Source of the DNA: Deltaproteobacteria bacterium
GTDB lineage: Bacteria > Desulfobacterota > Desulfuromonadia > Desulfuromonadales > BM103
Length of the DNA stretch: 32,986 nt
Assembly: GCA_019313185.1 (NCBI GenBank)
Contig: JAFDBS010000165.1
Span: forward strand, 1-32,986
Reading direction: 5' to 3'
Positions within the stretch are counted from its first letter, which is position 1. Every line of letters begins with the position of its first letter. Shown here piece by piece: positions 7,544-16,250 of the stretch. The position numbers and the translations under genes were made by a program. Under the pieces are notes generated by a model. It worked only from the letters and a program-made list of their open reading frames with translations, had not been told where the DNA came from and did no database searches.

Positions 7544-8406
7544 GCCTGACTCGTTCTGGCCTGATCTATATAGTGTTGACCTTGCTGATTGGCTTCGCAG
7601 CAGTCAACACAGGCAATAACCTTCTTTACCTCCTGGTCTCAGCCCTGCTTGGCTTCATGGCCGTATCTGGCGTGCTCGGCAAATGGAATCTTAGTGGAAT
7701 CTCGGTAAATTGCCACCCCCCTGCGGAAGTCTATGACGGCTTGACGACACTGATGAAAGTCGAACTGTTTAATCGACGCCGTTGGCTGCCTGGAATCCTC
7801 TTGGAAGTGGGTTATTACGACCAGAAGGCCCTCTTTCCAATTGTCGATGCAAAAAGTTCTCAACAAAGGCTTTTGGAGATCACCTTCGAGGGTCGCGGCC
7901 AACACCCTGCACCAACACTTCGGTTATCGTCGCGATTTCCGATAAATTTTTTCATTCGGCACAAAACCCTCGAAACCGAAAAATTTATAACCGTTTTCCC
8001 TCGACCCCAATTATGCCCAATGGATCAGCTCCAAGATCCAAACATCCAATTCGGCAATTCCCTGTCCCTGCGCAAAGGTCAAGACGGAGATATTAACCGG
8101 ATCAGCAACTACCGTGGCGGAGAACCCTTGAAACGGATTCACTGGAAGCTCAGCGCTCGCCAGGGGCAACTGAAAGTCAAAGAACTCTCAACCACGGCAC
8201 ACACACCGTTAATCCTGGAAATAAATCAACTCCCCGGCGCAAATCTCGAGCAAAAACTTCAACATGGCGCCTATCTGGTTACCCGGATGCTCAGATCTGG
8301 TCGTCCGGTAGGGTTGCAGAACGGGACCATGGTAATCCCGCCTGACACGGGCCTGCATCATAAACAACGCCTGTTGCACACTTTGGCACTATATGGTCAA
8401 GACTAA
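7507..8406 (+). CDS. DUF58 domain membrane protein, probable non-canonical start codon
   Basis: About 299 residues. Two membrane helices near the N-terminus (LIYIVLTLLIGFAAV and NNLLYLLVSALLGFMAV) precede a large soluble part with the DUF58 hallmark (RISNYRGGEPLKRIHWK, then LSARQGQLKVKEL). The first ordinary start codon in frame is GTG 7573, which would cut the first helix short and has no ribosome binding site. The frame is open back to 7480 and codes the family-like FSLSLTRSGL before it. A perfect AAGGAGGT (7493-7500) lies 6 bases before ATC 7507 and 12 before ATT 7513; I place the start at 7507 on spacing, ATT 7513 being the better-attested rare start. The protein overlaps moxR and the transglutaminase gene and is the usual partner of both. 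Confidence 0.88.
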   Translation: MAIRYNPRNFSLSLTRSGLIYIVLTLLIGFAAVNTGNNLLYLLVSALLGFMAVSGVLGKWNLSGISVNCHPPAEVYDGLTTLMKVELFNRRRWLPGILLEVGYYDQKALFPIVDAKSSQQRLLEITFEGRGQHPAPTLRLSSRFPINFFIRHKTLETEKFITVFPRPQLCPMDQLQDPNIQFGNSLSLRKGQDGDINRISNYRGGEPLKRIHWKLSARQGQLKVKELSTTAHTPLILEINQLPGANLEQKLQHGAYLVTRMLRSGRPVGLQNGTMVIPPDTGLHHKQRLLHTLALYGQD

Positions 8407-10291
8407 AACACTCCTCAATCAAATCTGTTACCTTGTGGCAGCAATCAGTATTGCACCTGTTTTGGGTTTTTTGGATTTTGCTTTCGTTCTGCTTGCGATG
8501 GGTGCAACTGTCCTCGGCGCCTGGTTTGATTATAAAGAGCTGCATCCGATTCCAGGCTGGGGAACGTCCTTGGTGGCCTTGGCTGTGATTGTCAATTACA
8601 GCCTTCAGTTTTCGCAGGAGGACATTGCGACCCCATTGGTCCATGTTTTGATCAGCTTGTTGGGCATCCGCATGGTCTCAACCAAAAAAGGCCGCGATTA
8701 TCTGCAAATTTTTGTATTGGGCGTTTTTATCCTTGCAGGCTCATCTTTGCTCAGCTTGAATGTTGAATACATTATTTACTTGGTTCTCATGGTCTTCTCC
8801 ATCACCGTTGGCCTTGTGCTCCTCTGTGTCTTCGAAACAGATTCAGGGCTTGCATTCTCTTCAAGTCAGCTCCTTAAACTATTACGGGTTGCCATTGTCT
8901 TACCCACTGGTTCTCTTGTGCTGATGGCACTGTTGTTTTTTATTCTCCCACGCACCAGTCACCCACTCTGGAATTTTTTGAACCCGACTAACAAAGCGAC
9001 AAGTGGGTTGACCGAGGCTGTCAAACCTGGCGCTTTTGCAAAAATTTCAACGGGAAACCAACTTGCGTTTCGAGCTGAGTCTCCTGAACTTGCCCCGGAA
9101 GATCTCTATTGGAGAGCATTGGTTTTAAATCGCCCTGAAAGAGAGGAGTGGATACGTGTTACCCCTCCACCTGAGATTTCGCATGTTGTTGATAAATCTC
9201 CTTCACTACAATTGCAGATTTTCCCGACTTCTCGCAACGACAAGTATCTGATCACTCTTGATCGGACAACAGCCTTGCATGGTGTGCAACATAAAAAAAG
9301 CAGTGATCACGTATATGAAACCAGGCGGAAACAAAGCCAGCGGCATAGCTATCAAATCGACTCCAAGTTGGGCGCACCGTTAACTGTTATTGGACAAGTT
9401 GACCATGAATTCTATAAAGCTTTGCCGGAATTCACCTCCGTACGCGTTCAAAGCATTGCACAAAATATTTCTGTTTTACCGGACACTGACACAAAACTCG
9501 AGGCTTTGGCTGACTTCTTTCGTAAACAGTCTTTGCGATATGCAGAAACAGATTTACCGAGTGGTCCAAATGTGATCGAAGAATTTCTTTTTGAAAAACG
9601 CCAAGGCTATTGTGAATTCTTTGCTTCAGCATACGTTACTTTGGCCAGGCTGGCCGGAATTCCGGCGCGGCTGGTTGGGGGCTATTATGGTGGCGAATAT
9701 AACCCGCTGGGAAGCTACTACTTAGTAACTGAAGACAAAGCCCATGTCTGGGCAGAGGTCTTAGACAACGAGAACCGCTGGCACCGAGTTGATCCAAGCC
9801 TTTGGGCCACCAATGCCGCTAGCACTTTGGGAGCAAGCCGGTTGAACCGGCTAAGTATGCTCCAAAAAATTACCGACAGCCTGAATTACTATTGGATACA
9901 AGCGATTGTCGTGTTTGACTTCAGTCGCCAGATCACTATGTTTCAAGAGTCTGTAAAAACAATTGGATCCTTATCGAAGCCAAGTGTCCCAACTGGCTAT
10001 TTCTGGTGGAGCCTTGGTGGCGTGGGAACGTGTCTGCTTATTGTAATCAGCCGCCATCAGCGACGTTTGAGCCGAGAAGCAAAACTATTGCGAAAATTCC
10101 AAAAGCGTGTCGCTCGCCGTTATGGTTCCACGATACTCAACGAAACAACCGGCCTCTCCGAATTGGCTGAAAACGTCGACAGCCCTCACTGCCGTGAATT
10201 CGCCCGGATTTATCAACAGGCTGTATTTACCGATCGCGCCTTGCGCTCCACTGAATGGAAGATTTTGAACTCTTTGCTTAAGAAGGTTTAG
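8393..10291 (+). CDS. TgpA-like membrane transglutaminase (DUF3488 + transglutaminase core)
   Basis: A 632-residue inner-membrane protein. About six helices fill residues 5-190 (DUF3488), followed by a periplasmic transglutaminase-like domain with the triad C407 (GYCEFFASAYVTLARLAGIPAR), H451 (KAHVWAEV) and D467 (HRVDPS), then one further helix near residue 540 and a cytosolic tail. In Pseudomonas aeruginosa the homologue TgpA is essential; its substrate is not settled. The ATG overlaps the DUF58 gene by 14 bases, completing a MoxR-DUF58-TgpA module. The 3' end overlaps the convergent pcnB by 14 bases, so the two transcripts are antisense at their ends. Confidence 0.95.
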   Translation: MVKTKTLLNQICYLVAAISIAPVLGFLDFAFVLLAMGATVLGAWFDYKELHPIPGWGTSLVALAVIVNYSLQFSQEDIATPLVHVLISLLGIRMVSTKKGRDYLQIFVLGVFILAGSSLLSLNVEYIIYLVLMVFSITVGLVLLCVFETDSGLAFSSSQLLKLLRVAIVLPTGSLVLMALLFFILPRTSHPLWNFLNPTNKATSGLTEAVKPGAFAKISTGNQLAFRAESPELAPEDLYWRALVLNRPEREEWIRVTPPPEISHVVDKSPSLQLQIFPTSRNDKYLITLDRTTALHGVQHKKSSDHVYETRRKQSQRHSYQIDSKLGAPLTVIGQVDHEFYKALPEFTSVRVQSIAQNISVLPDTDTKLEALADFFRKQSLRYAETDLPSGPNVIEEFLFEKRQGYCEFFASAYVTLARLAGIPARLVGGYYGGEYNPLGSYYLVTEDKAHVWAEVLDNENRWHRVDPSLWATNAASTLGASRLNRLSMLQKITDSLNYYWIQAIVVFDFSRQITMFQESVKTIGSLSKPSVPTGYFWWSLGGVGTCLLIVISRHQRRLSREAKLLRKFQKRVARRYGSTILNETTGLSELAENVDSPHCREFARIYQQAVFTDRALRSTEWKILNSLLKKV

Positions 10292-11573
10292 CGGTTCTGG
10301 GCGGACGCCTTCTGCGGGAACGAGGTCTTCTTCTAGGCTGTTGGGTTTTTTGCGACGCATTCGCCTCTTTGCCGCTCTGCCTCTGTTGGTCAAGGGCCTG
10401 CTGCCAACACATGGCAAGCGTCATACTTTCACCATTGGCTTTGAGCCATGCACGGTAGAGTTCAAGAACCCTCGGCGTCATCGGATGCCTGAGCAATCTC
10501 CGTTCCCCCCGGCGACCCAGCCCCCTCGCCATGCGGTAACACCCCACCAAAAGCTCTTTCGCCTGATGTCTCAATCCATGAGAAATCCGATAATAACTAC
10601 AGTAGGCGGTGAGCAGCAAACTGGCCATTTGCAAGACTTCACTTATTGGCAATTCTGCAGATACCGGGCAATTACGCCAAAATCGGTTGAGGAACAAGCT
10701 CGCTATGATTTCCGCCTCGTCAATTTGATCGTTTGCCAAAGCCTTTTGGTCCAAAATCTCCAGCAACGCAAAGGTCGCCTCGTCACTTTCATACCCTGCC
10801 ATCATTGGGCCGATCAGCCCCATTGCCTGTGCCCGGCGTAAAACTGCACTGCCGACACCGTTCCGGAAAAGACCCAAGATTTCTTCTCTTATCCGCGCCG
10901 GTGCTGCATCAGCCATTAAAGGGGCTCGCGCGTAGATCGCCTCGCGCGCTTCCTCATCAAGCGAGAAACCGAGGCGAACATTAAACTCAAGAGCGCGCAA
11001 CATTCGAACTGGATCTTCGGTGAAACGAAGCAAAGGGTCACCAATGACTCTCAGCCGGCGTGCTTTTAGGTCAGCTAAACCGCCAACGTGATCAATCACT
11101 TCAAAGTTGGCAATATTATAGAACAACGCATTGACCGTAAAATCTCTCCGGAAAGCATCTTCGCGAGGAGTCCCAAATAGGTTTTGCACAAAAAAAGCGT
11201 GCTCTCCACGGTCTTCGGGCAACTCCTCCGGGCCGGGCTGGCGGCGAAATGTCGCAACCTCAACAACTTGATTGTTGCCAAACCGGATGTGGGCGAGCCG
11301 AAAACGACGGCCGACCAGAAAACAATTGCGAAACAGTTTTTTGACCTCTTGCGGGGTTGCATTTGTTCCCACATCAAAGTCTTTCGGAGTGCGCCCAAGC
11401 AAAAGGTCTCTGACGCAACCTCCAACCAGATAAGCCTGATAGCCTTGACGGTGTAAACGATAAAGGACTTTCAAGGCCTGGGCGTCAATCTGTTTTCGCG
11501 AGATGCCGTGCTCGGACCGTGGTAATATTACCGGCTCGGCATCGTCCTTGATGTTATGGTTAGGTTCTGGCAT
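10278..11573 (-). CDS. pcnB: poly(A) polymerase I
   Basis: A class II nucleotidyltransferase that adds A tails to RNA 3' ends and promotes decay. The N-terminal half has LVGGCVRDLLLGRTPKDFDVGTNA-type head motifs with the catalytic DFD aspartates, then RRFRLAHIRFG and EVATFRR, which favour PcnB over CCA-adding enzymes. FTEDPVRMLRALEF marks the end of the conserved core. The last 30 residues are extremely arginine-rich, a usual RNA-binding tail of this family. Length 431 residues, ATG start. It is divergent from miaA, which is also an RNA-processing gene, and convergent with the transglutaminase gene. Confidence 0.95.
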   Translation of the reverse strand: MPEPNHNIKDDAEPVILPRSEHGISRKQIDAQALKVLYRLHRQGYQAYLVGGCVRDLLLGRTPKDFDVGTNATPQEVKKLFRNCFLVGRRFRLAHIRFGNNQVVEVATFRRQPGPEELPEDRGEHAFFVQNLFGTPREDAFRRDFTVNALFYNIANFEVIDHVGGLADLKARRLRVIGDPLLRFTEDPVRMLRALEFNVRLGFSLDEEAREAIYARAPLMADAAPARIREEILGLFRNGVGSAVLRRAQAMGLIGPMMAGYESDEATFALLEILDQKALANDQIDEAEIIASLFLNRFWRNCPVSAELPISEVLQMASLLLTAYCSYYRISHGLRHQAKELLVGCYRMARGLGRRGERRLLRHPMTPRVLELYRAWLKANGESMTLAMCWQQALDQQRQSGKEANASQKTQQPRRRPRSRRRRPPRTAKPS

Positions 11574-11602
11574 GATATCGGCGGCTATAAGCTGGACATG
11601 GA

Positions 11603-11630
11603 TTGACAGTTATCAATTAGCTTGTATAGC
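11603..11630 (+). promoter_or_regulatory. sigma-70-like promoter for miaA
   Basis: A consensus TTGACA (11603-11608) is followed after 16 bases by TATAGC (11625-11630). Transcription would start about 85 bases before the miaA GTG. It lies in the divergent gap shared with pcnB. Confidence 0.6.
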
Positions 11631-11721
11631 AGATTCTTCGACCAGTGGGAAGTAGCCGTTACGGGTTGTCCGATATCGAGCTGTTTATGCCATAAACGAA
11701 ACCTTTTGCTGGTGATTAAAA

Positions 11722-12651
11722 GTGAATGCACTGACGCCGAACTTGTTGGTTCTGCTCGGCCCTACGGCTTCCGGGAAAACCCGCTTAGCTGTTGATGCTG
11801 CTCGAAACCTGAATGGAGAGATACTTTCTGCAGACTCCCGCCAAGTCTACCGAGGACTTGATATAGGCAGCGGTAAAGACTTAGCAGAGTATGGATCGGT
11901 GCCATATCATCTGATCGATATTGCCGAGCCAGGGGACAACTTCAACCTTTTTACATTTCTTCAAGCCTTTACAACGGCTTACGAAGGTATCCGCCAACGG
12001 AACCGCCTGCCGATACTCGCTGGAGGGACGGGGCTTTACTTGGACGCCGTGCTGCGAGGGTACTCTCTTACAGAAGCTCCACAGAACCTGCCACTAAGAA
12101 AACAATTGGCTTCGACATCACTCCCTGATCTGCAGAAACGACTCATCACCCTCCGCCCCAAACAACACAATACCACTGACCTAAGCGACCCGGATCGCTT
12201 GATCCGGGCAATTGAAATTGCCCTTGCAGAGGAGAGTCAGTCAGCTAAGACGTTGTCTTTGCCAAAACTTCAGCCAATTGTTTTCGGCCTAAAGTGGCCA
12301 CGCAACCAATTACGACATCGCATTACCAAGCGTCTTCAAGAACGTCTTGCTCACGGCATGATAGAGGAAGTAGAATCGCTTCACAGGCGAGGGGTCTCCT
12401 GGGCCACTCTCGAAGGCTTTGGGCTCGAATATCGTTTCGTCGCCCAATACCTTCAACTGCATTTCAACCGAAACGATTTGATGCAGAAACTAAACAGTGC
12501 CATTTTTCAATTTGCGAAACGTCAGGAGACATGGTTTCGGCGTATGGAACGCCAAGGGGTAACCATACACTGGCTTGAGGCTCAGAAATCGCCGTTACAA
12601 GAACTTCTCCAGCTATGGCTAAAAATGAACGATGGCTGTTGCGCCCCATAA
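11722..12651 (+). CDS. miaA: tRNA dimethylallyltransferase
   Basis: MiaA transfers a dimethylallyl group to N6 of A37 in tRNAs reading UNN codons. The 309-residue protein has the P-loop LLGPTASGKT (11-20), the substrate segment ILSADSRQVYRGLDIG with its catalytic aspartate, the LAGGTGLYLDAVLRG loop and the late RITKRLQERLAHGMIEEVESL region. The downstream part of the DIG segment reads DIGSGKDL rather than the more common DIGTAKP, a known variant. The start is GTG with a weak ribosome binding site (GGTGAT). The last 20 bases overlap the glycosyltransferase gene in another frame. Confidence 0.95.
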   Translation: MNALTPNLLVLLGPTASGKTRLAVDAARNLNGEILSADSRQVYRGLDIGSGKDLAEYGSVPYHLIDIAEPGDNFNLFTFLQAFTTAYEGIRQRNRLPILAGGTGLYLDAVLRGYSLTEAPQNLPLRKQLASTSLPDLQKRLITLRPKQHNTTDLSDPDRLIRAIEIALAEESQSAKTLSLPKLQPIVFGLKWPRNQLRHRITKRLQERLAHGMIEEVESLHRRGVSWATLEGFGLEYRFVAQYLQLHFNRNDLMQKLNSAIFQFAKRQETWFRRMERQGVTIHWLEAQKSPLQELLQLWLKMNDGCCAP

Positions 12652-13897
12652 AGTCAAAGAGTACCTTACGAAGCGATCCTTTTCCGGCCCTTGGCAACTT
12701 GCTGGGCAGCGGCGAGGGGGGTTTTATGGTGCGATTGTAATCCCATCTCTTGCCGAAGGAGACAGCCTGTTCAAAACCCTGGACAGCCTCCGACAGAATC
12801 CCCCAGAGATCAAAAACCGCTTTCTGACCGTAGTTGTTGTCAATGCCCATTCAAAAACTCCTTGCTCAGATTTTGCACAGAATCATGCTGACCTGAACCG
12901 TTTATCACAGCAGGATCAAGCGACACTGCCACTTGCCTGGGTCGATGCAACCTCTCCCGGGGTCACATTAGCCGATAAATTTGGCGGCGTCGGCCTGGCA
13001 AGAAAGATCGGCATGGACCTCGCTCTTGGTCGGCTTGACTGGAGTGTTCAACCGATACTGATTTCATTGGACGCTGACACCTTGGTTGATACAAACTATT
13101 TGACCTGCCTTGCGAATCATTTTAAAAGCCACCAGAGCGGCGGCGCTGTTCTTGCCTATCGTCACCAAAGCGCAGAGAATCAAGAGCTGCAATTGGCGAT
13201 CGATACGTATGAACTGTTCCTGCGAAGTTATGTGTTGGGATTGTCTCTTGCAAAATCCCCCTATGCTTTTGCAACAATTGGTAGCGCCATGGCCTGCAAG
13301 GCCATGGCCTATGTTCAATGTGGTGGGATGAGCACCCGAAAAGCCGCTGAAGATTTTTACTTTTTGGACAAACTGAGCAAAACTTCTGGGATTTCGATGT
13401 GTTATGGTACGATCGTTGCCCCTTCACCACGGCCATCAGGGCGCGTGCCGTTTGGCACAGGACAAAGCGTTGCCAACCAATTGCTTGATCGCGACCAGCC
13501 TTTTGTTTTTTACCCATCGAGCCCGTTCAAGATCCTTGGTGCCTGGCTCTCGGCGGTATCTCGGCATGTTGAAGATAATGCAGAGTCAATTTTTGCCGAA
13601 GCACTGACTATTGCTCCAGAGTTGGCCAGGTTTTTACAACAAGCAGGCTGGCAAAAAACGTGGACCAACTTGTGCCGCAATCATGCTCAACTTGACAAGC
13701 GCCTCCATGCCTTTCACTGCTGGTTTGACAGCTTGAAAACGTTGCGTTTGATCCACCATCTCTGCGCCACGGTCCACCCAAAAGCAGAAGCCGAATTGGC
13801 TTTACCGGACTTATTTAAATGGGCAAAGCTGGCCTGTCCTCAGGGCATTGCTGCCAAGCTTGCAGTTCTCCGGCATTCGCAACAAGTTTATAAGTGA
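12632..13897 (+). CDS. GT-A fold glycosyltransferase (family 2-like)
   Basis: A 421-residue soluble protein. AIVIPSLAEGDSLFKTLDSL is the usual first strand and helix of family 2 glycosyltransferases, LISLDADTLVDTNYL supplies the metal-binding DxD, and RKAAEDFYFLDKLSK the ED acid/base region. No membrane helix or signal peptide is visible, so it probably works on the cytosolic face or on a soluble acceptor. The C-terminal 130 residues match nothing I know. The ATG lies 20 bases inside the end of miaA, implying co-transcription although the functions look unrelated. Sugar donor and acceptor cannot be read from sequence. Confidence 0.8.
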   Translation: MAVAPHKVKEYLTKRSFSGPWQLAGQRRGGFYGAIVIPSLAEGDSLFKTLDSLRQNPPEIKNRFLTVVVVNAHSKTPCSDFAQNHADLNRLSQQDQATLPLAWVDATSPGVTLADKFGGVGLARKIGMDLALGRLDWSVQPILISLDADTLVDTNYLTCLANHFKSHQSGGAVLAYRHQSAENQELQLAIDTYELFLRSYVLGLSLAKSPYAFATIGSAMACKAMAYVQCGGMSTRKAAEDFYFLDKLSKTSGISMCYGTIVAPSPRPSGRVPFGTGQSVANQLLDRDQPFVFYPSSPFKILGAWLSAVSRHVEDNAESIFAEALTIAPELARFLQQAGWQKTWTNLCRNHAQLDKRLHAFHCWFDSLKTLRLIHHLCATVHPKAEAELALPDLFKWAKLACPQGIAAKLAVLRHSQQVYK

Positions 13898-13974
13898 AAA
13901 TTTCCAACCATGCACATTCTATGTTAAAATTTGAAAACATTGTTTCGCTTGCGATGTGTACTTCAGGGGTAATT

Positions 13975-14361
13975 ATGACTGAGAATAATGTTTCTGAAAC
14001 TCCGGGAACCCAACAAAGCCAGCGCAGCGATTTGAGATCGCCACTGATTGTTGAAAAAATTCCCTGCGAAGATTCAAAAAAAACTTTTTTTGGTTATGCA
14101 AAAAACCTTAGCAGCGGGGGGTTGTTTATCTCGACAGTAAATCCACGACGCCCCGGTGAACGATTCACAATAGAACTGACCCTGCCTACACCGGAAAAGC
14201 CAACTATTCAATCCGCCTGTGAAGTCGTGTGGTGTCGGCATTATGAGCGCAAACAACCGTATGAACCCGGAATGGGGCTAAAATTTTGTGGGCTGTCTAT
14301 GGAAAATCAGGCGGAAATTGAACGTTGGGTCAAGCAACAGTCTACATCTTCGACCGAATAA
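13975..14361 (+). CDS. PilZ domain protein, c-di-GMP receptor
   Basis: A 128-residue single PilZ domain. Both nucleotide-binding motifs are intact: RxxxR (R17 and R21 in QRSDLRSPL) and N44xS46xxG49 (NLSSGGLFI). C-di-GMP binding is therefore likely. The frame is open back to GTG 13894, overlapping the glycosyltransferase stop, but the ATG at 13975 has AGGGG 7 bases upstream and removes an atypical leader, so I use it. The neighbouring glycosyltransferase may be its partner, since PilZ proteins often control polysaccharide or surface functions; that link is inferred from proximity only. Confidence 0.88.
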   Translation: MTENNVSETPGTQQSQRSDLRSPLIVEKIPCEDSKKTFFGYAKNLSSGGLFISTVNPRRPGERFTIELTLPTPEKPTIQSACEVVWCRHYERKQPYEPGMGLKFCGLSMENQAEIERWVKQQSTSSTE

Positions 14362-14387
14362 TTTCTGCCTTCAATGCATTTGTCGAA

Positions 14388-14416
14388 TTGACAGCTGTTC
14401 CCAGGCAGTGTTATTT
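14388..14416 (+). promoter_or_regulatory. promoter for the ferritin-like/cytochrome pair
   Basis: A consensus -35 TTGACA (14388-14393), 17 bases, then a weak -10 TTATTT (14411-14416), about 58 bases before the ferritin-like start. The -35 is convincing, the -10 is poor. Confidence 0.4.
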
Positions 14417-14474
14417 ATACGTTCCTTAATCGACTACCAATAAGCATTCGATATATTGTGCCAAGGAGAAACTT

Positions 14475-14972
14475 ATGACCCAGGAATTCAGCATGAAAGA
14501 GGCCATCAAGTTGGCGATCCAAACAGAAAAGGACGTCATGGACTTTTACAACAAAGCCGCCTCAATGACAAAAAACCAGCGAGGCAAGAAAGTCTTTGAA
14601 CAACTGGCCAAAGAAGAACGTGAGCATGCCAGCCACTTTTTCAAGATTTACCCAGGAGACGACTTGGGATCTTTTGAGGAATTCATGCAGCAGCCAGCAC
14701 GCATCGATCATGCTTTACTCAAGCAGCTCGAAAAGGCGTTAAACGAAAATATTCATGAACGTAAAGCGATGGAGCTGGCGATGCAAGAAGAAGAGGACTT
14801 GGTCAAGCGCCTTCGTCAAACGGCTTCACATATTGTCGATCCGATGGTGCGCACTGTGTTCGAGCGAATGGCCGAGGAAACTGAAAATCATTTTGCCATC
14901 ATTGAATCTGAATATGCCCACATGATGGGCATGGTCCATGAGACGGATATCGATACTTATGTGCGCGAATAA
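14475..14972 (+). CDS. ferritin-like di-iron protein (rubrerythrin family, no rubredoxin domain)
   Basis: A 165-residue four-helix bundle protein, probably handling iron or peroxide in the cytoplasm. Helix 1 carries E18 (IQTEKDVMDFY), helix 2 the EExxH-type pair E48/H51 (KEEREHASHFF). The matching motif in helix 4 reads EETENHF, with Thr at the usual ligand position, so the second metal site looks altered. There is no C-terminal rubredoxin domain. AAGGAG lies 5 bases before the ATG. Its last 14 bases overlap the exported CXXCH protein gene, and both end at one strong terminator, so they form a two-gene operon. Confidence 0.9.
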   Translation: MTQEFSMKEAIKLAIQTEKDVMDFYNKAASMTKNQRGKKVFEQLAKEEREHASHFFKIYPGDDLGSFEEFMQQPARIDHALLKQLEKALNENIHERKAMELAMQEEEDLVKRLRQTASHIVDPMVRTVFERMAEETENHFAIIESEYAHMMGMVHETDIDTYVRE

Positions 14973-15291
14973 AAAGAACCTGCTGTTGGTTTGTGTTGTC
15001 ACTTTGCTTTTGATGTGGCCAGCTTTAGCCTTGGCTGAGGCTTCTGGTGCGGTCCATGACCCACATCAGATGTTCAACAACGATGACTTTCAGGAAACGC
15101 TCGAGGCACGGTGCATAATTTGCCACCCCCGTGACCGTATTGACCAGGCGATGGAAGAGGGTGAAGACCTGGATGCACTTTTACAGCGCATGATCGAGCG
15201 AGGTGCGATTGTTAACGAGCGGGACAAAAGTGTTCTCGGCACCTTCTGGGGATCACCCATCACCGGCGACCAGCACCCTGGCAGTCAATAA
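14959..15291 (+). CDS. exported protein with one CXXCH c-haem motif
   Basis: A 110-residue protein with a clear signal peptide (NKKNLLLVCVVTLLLMWPALALA, cleaved near residue 26) and one haem c attachment site, CIICH (C52, C55, H56), early in the mature part. It resembles the small monohaem or haem-attachment proteins common in Desulfuromonadales; no family name fits. An alternative ATG at 14938 adds seven residues in frame; either start lies inside the ferritin-like gene, so translation is probably coupled. The distal haem ligand is not obvious; a Met follows in MIERG. Location would be periplasmic. Confidence 0.82.
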   Translation: MCANKKNLLLVCVVTLLLMWPALALAEASGAVHDPHQMFNNDDFQETLEARCIICHPRDRIDQAMEEGEDLDALLQRMIERGAIVNERDKSVLGTFWGSPITGDQHPGSQ

Positions 15292-15311
15292 ATTTTTAAA
15301 TCTTCTGACAT

Positions 15312-15352
15312 CCCCAAAAGACCGGCTTGCTTGCCGGTCTTTTGGGGTTTTT
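15312..15352 (+). terminator. intrinsic terminator after the CXXCH gene
   Basis: A perfect 15-bp stem (15312-15326 with 15333-15347), a 6-base loop and a run of five T. It stands 20 bases after the CXXCH gene and 13 bases before the convergent end of sucD. It may also stop sucD transcription, but the minus-strand side lacks an adjacent T run. Confidence 0.92.
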
Positions 15353-15364
15353 GTCATGCGACGA

Positions 15365-16237
15365 TCAAGGTTGCCAAATATTCAGCAGGGCATCACTCAT
15401 CTCCGCTGGACTATCTGCCACACTGACCCCACATTCTCGCAAAAATGCCTTTTTGCTCACGGCGTCGCCCTTCCCTCCTGAGATTATGGCTCCAGCGTGA
15501 CCCATTCTTTTTCCAGCAGGAGCTGTTGCCCCGGCGATAAATGCCGCAACGGGTTTGCTCATGTGATGTTTGACAAACTCGGCGGCCTGTTCTTCCGCAT
15601 CGCCACCGATTTCTCCAATCATAATCACTGCTTTTGTCAACGGATCAGCTTCAAACATTTTCAGGCAGTCCAGGAAGTCGGTGCCATTCACGGGGTCTCC
15701 GCCAATCCCAACACATGTCGTTTGACCGATGCCGCGGCTCGTCAACTGCCAAACCGCCTCGTACGTTAAGGTTCCGGACCGAGAAACAATTCCAACTGGT
15801 CCCGGTTTGTGAATATAACCGGGCATAATGCCGATTTTACATTGATTAGGAGTAATGACACCTGGGCAATTTGGGCCAATAAGTCGACTTGGCTTATCTT
15901 TCATAAACTCGACAACCTTGACCATGTCCAGGACTGGTACGCCCTCAGTGATACAGATCACCAATTCAATTCCGGCATCCACTGCCTCGACAATTGCATC
16001 CGCTGCACCAACCGGTGGCACATAAATAACTGAGGCATTCGCCCCGGTCTCTTTAGCCGCATCCTCCACCGTATTAAACACTGGAAAACCATCTATAAGA
16101 CTGCCGCCCTTGCCTGGTGTGACACCTCCAACCATCTGTGTGCCATAATCACGACATTGTTGGGCATGGAATAGTCCTGTGGCACCGGTAATCCCCTGGG
16201 TGATAACCTTGGTATTGCTATCGACCATGATACTCAT
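15365..16237 (-). CDS. sucD: succinyl-CoA synthetase, alpha subunit
   Basis: The 290-residue alpha subunit of the citric-acid-cycle enzyme that interconverts succinyl-CoA and succinate with ATP or GTP formation. The CoA-binding Rossmann segment ([22 protein letters not shown]) and the active-site histidine in [13 protein letters not shown] are present. AAGGAGAT lies 8 bases before the ATG. The gene follows sucC by 13 bases, as usual for the heterotetrameric enzyme. All motifs appear normal. Confidence 0.98.
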   Translation of the reverse strand: MSIMVDSNTKVITQGITGATGLFHAQQCRDYGTQMVGGVTPGKGGSLIDGFPVFNTVEDAAKETGANASVIYVPPVGAADAIVEAVDAGIELVICITEGVPVLDMVKVVEFMKDKPSRLIGPNCPGVITPNQCKIGIMPGYIHKPGPVGIVSRSGTLTYEAVWQLTSRGIGQTTCVGIGGDPVNGTDFLDCLKMFEADPLTKAVIMIGEIGGDAEEQAAEFVKHHMSKPVAAFIAGATAPAGKRMGHAGAIISGGKGDAVSKKAFLRECGVSVADSPAEMSDALLNIWQP

Positions 16238-16250
16238 CTGTCAGATCTCC

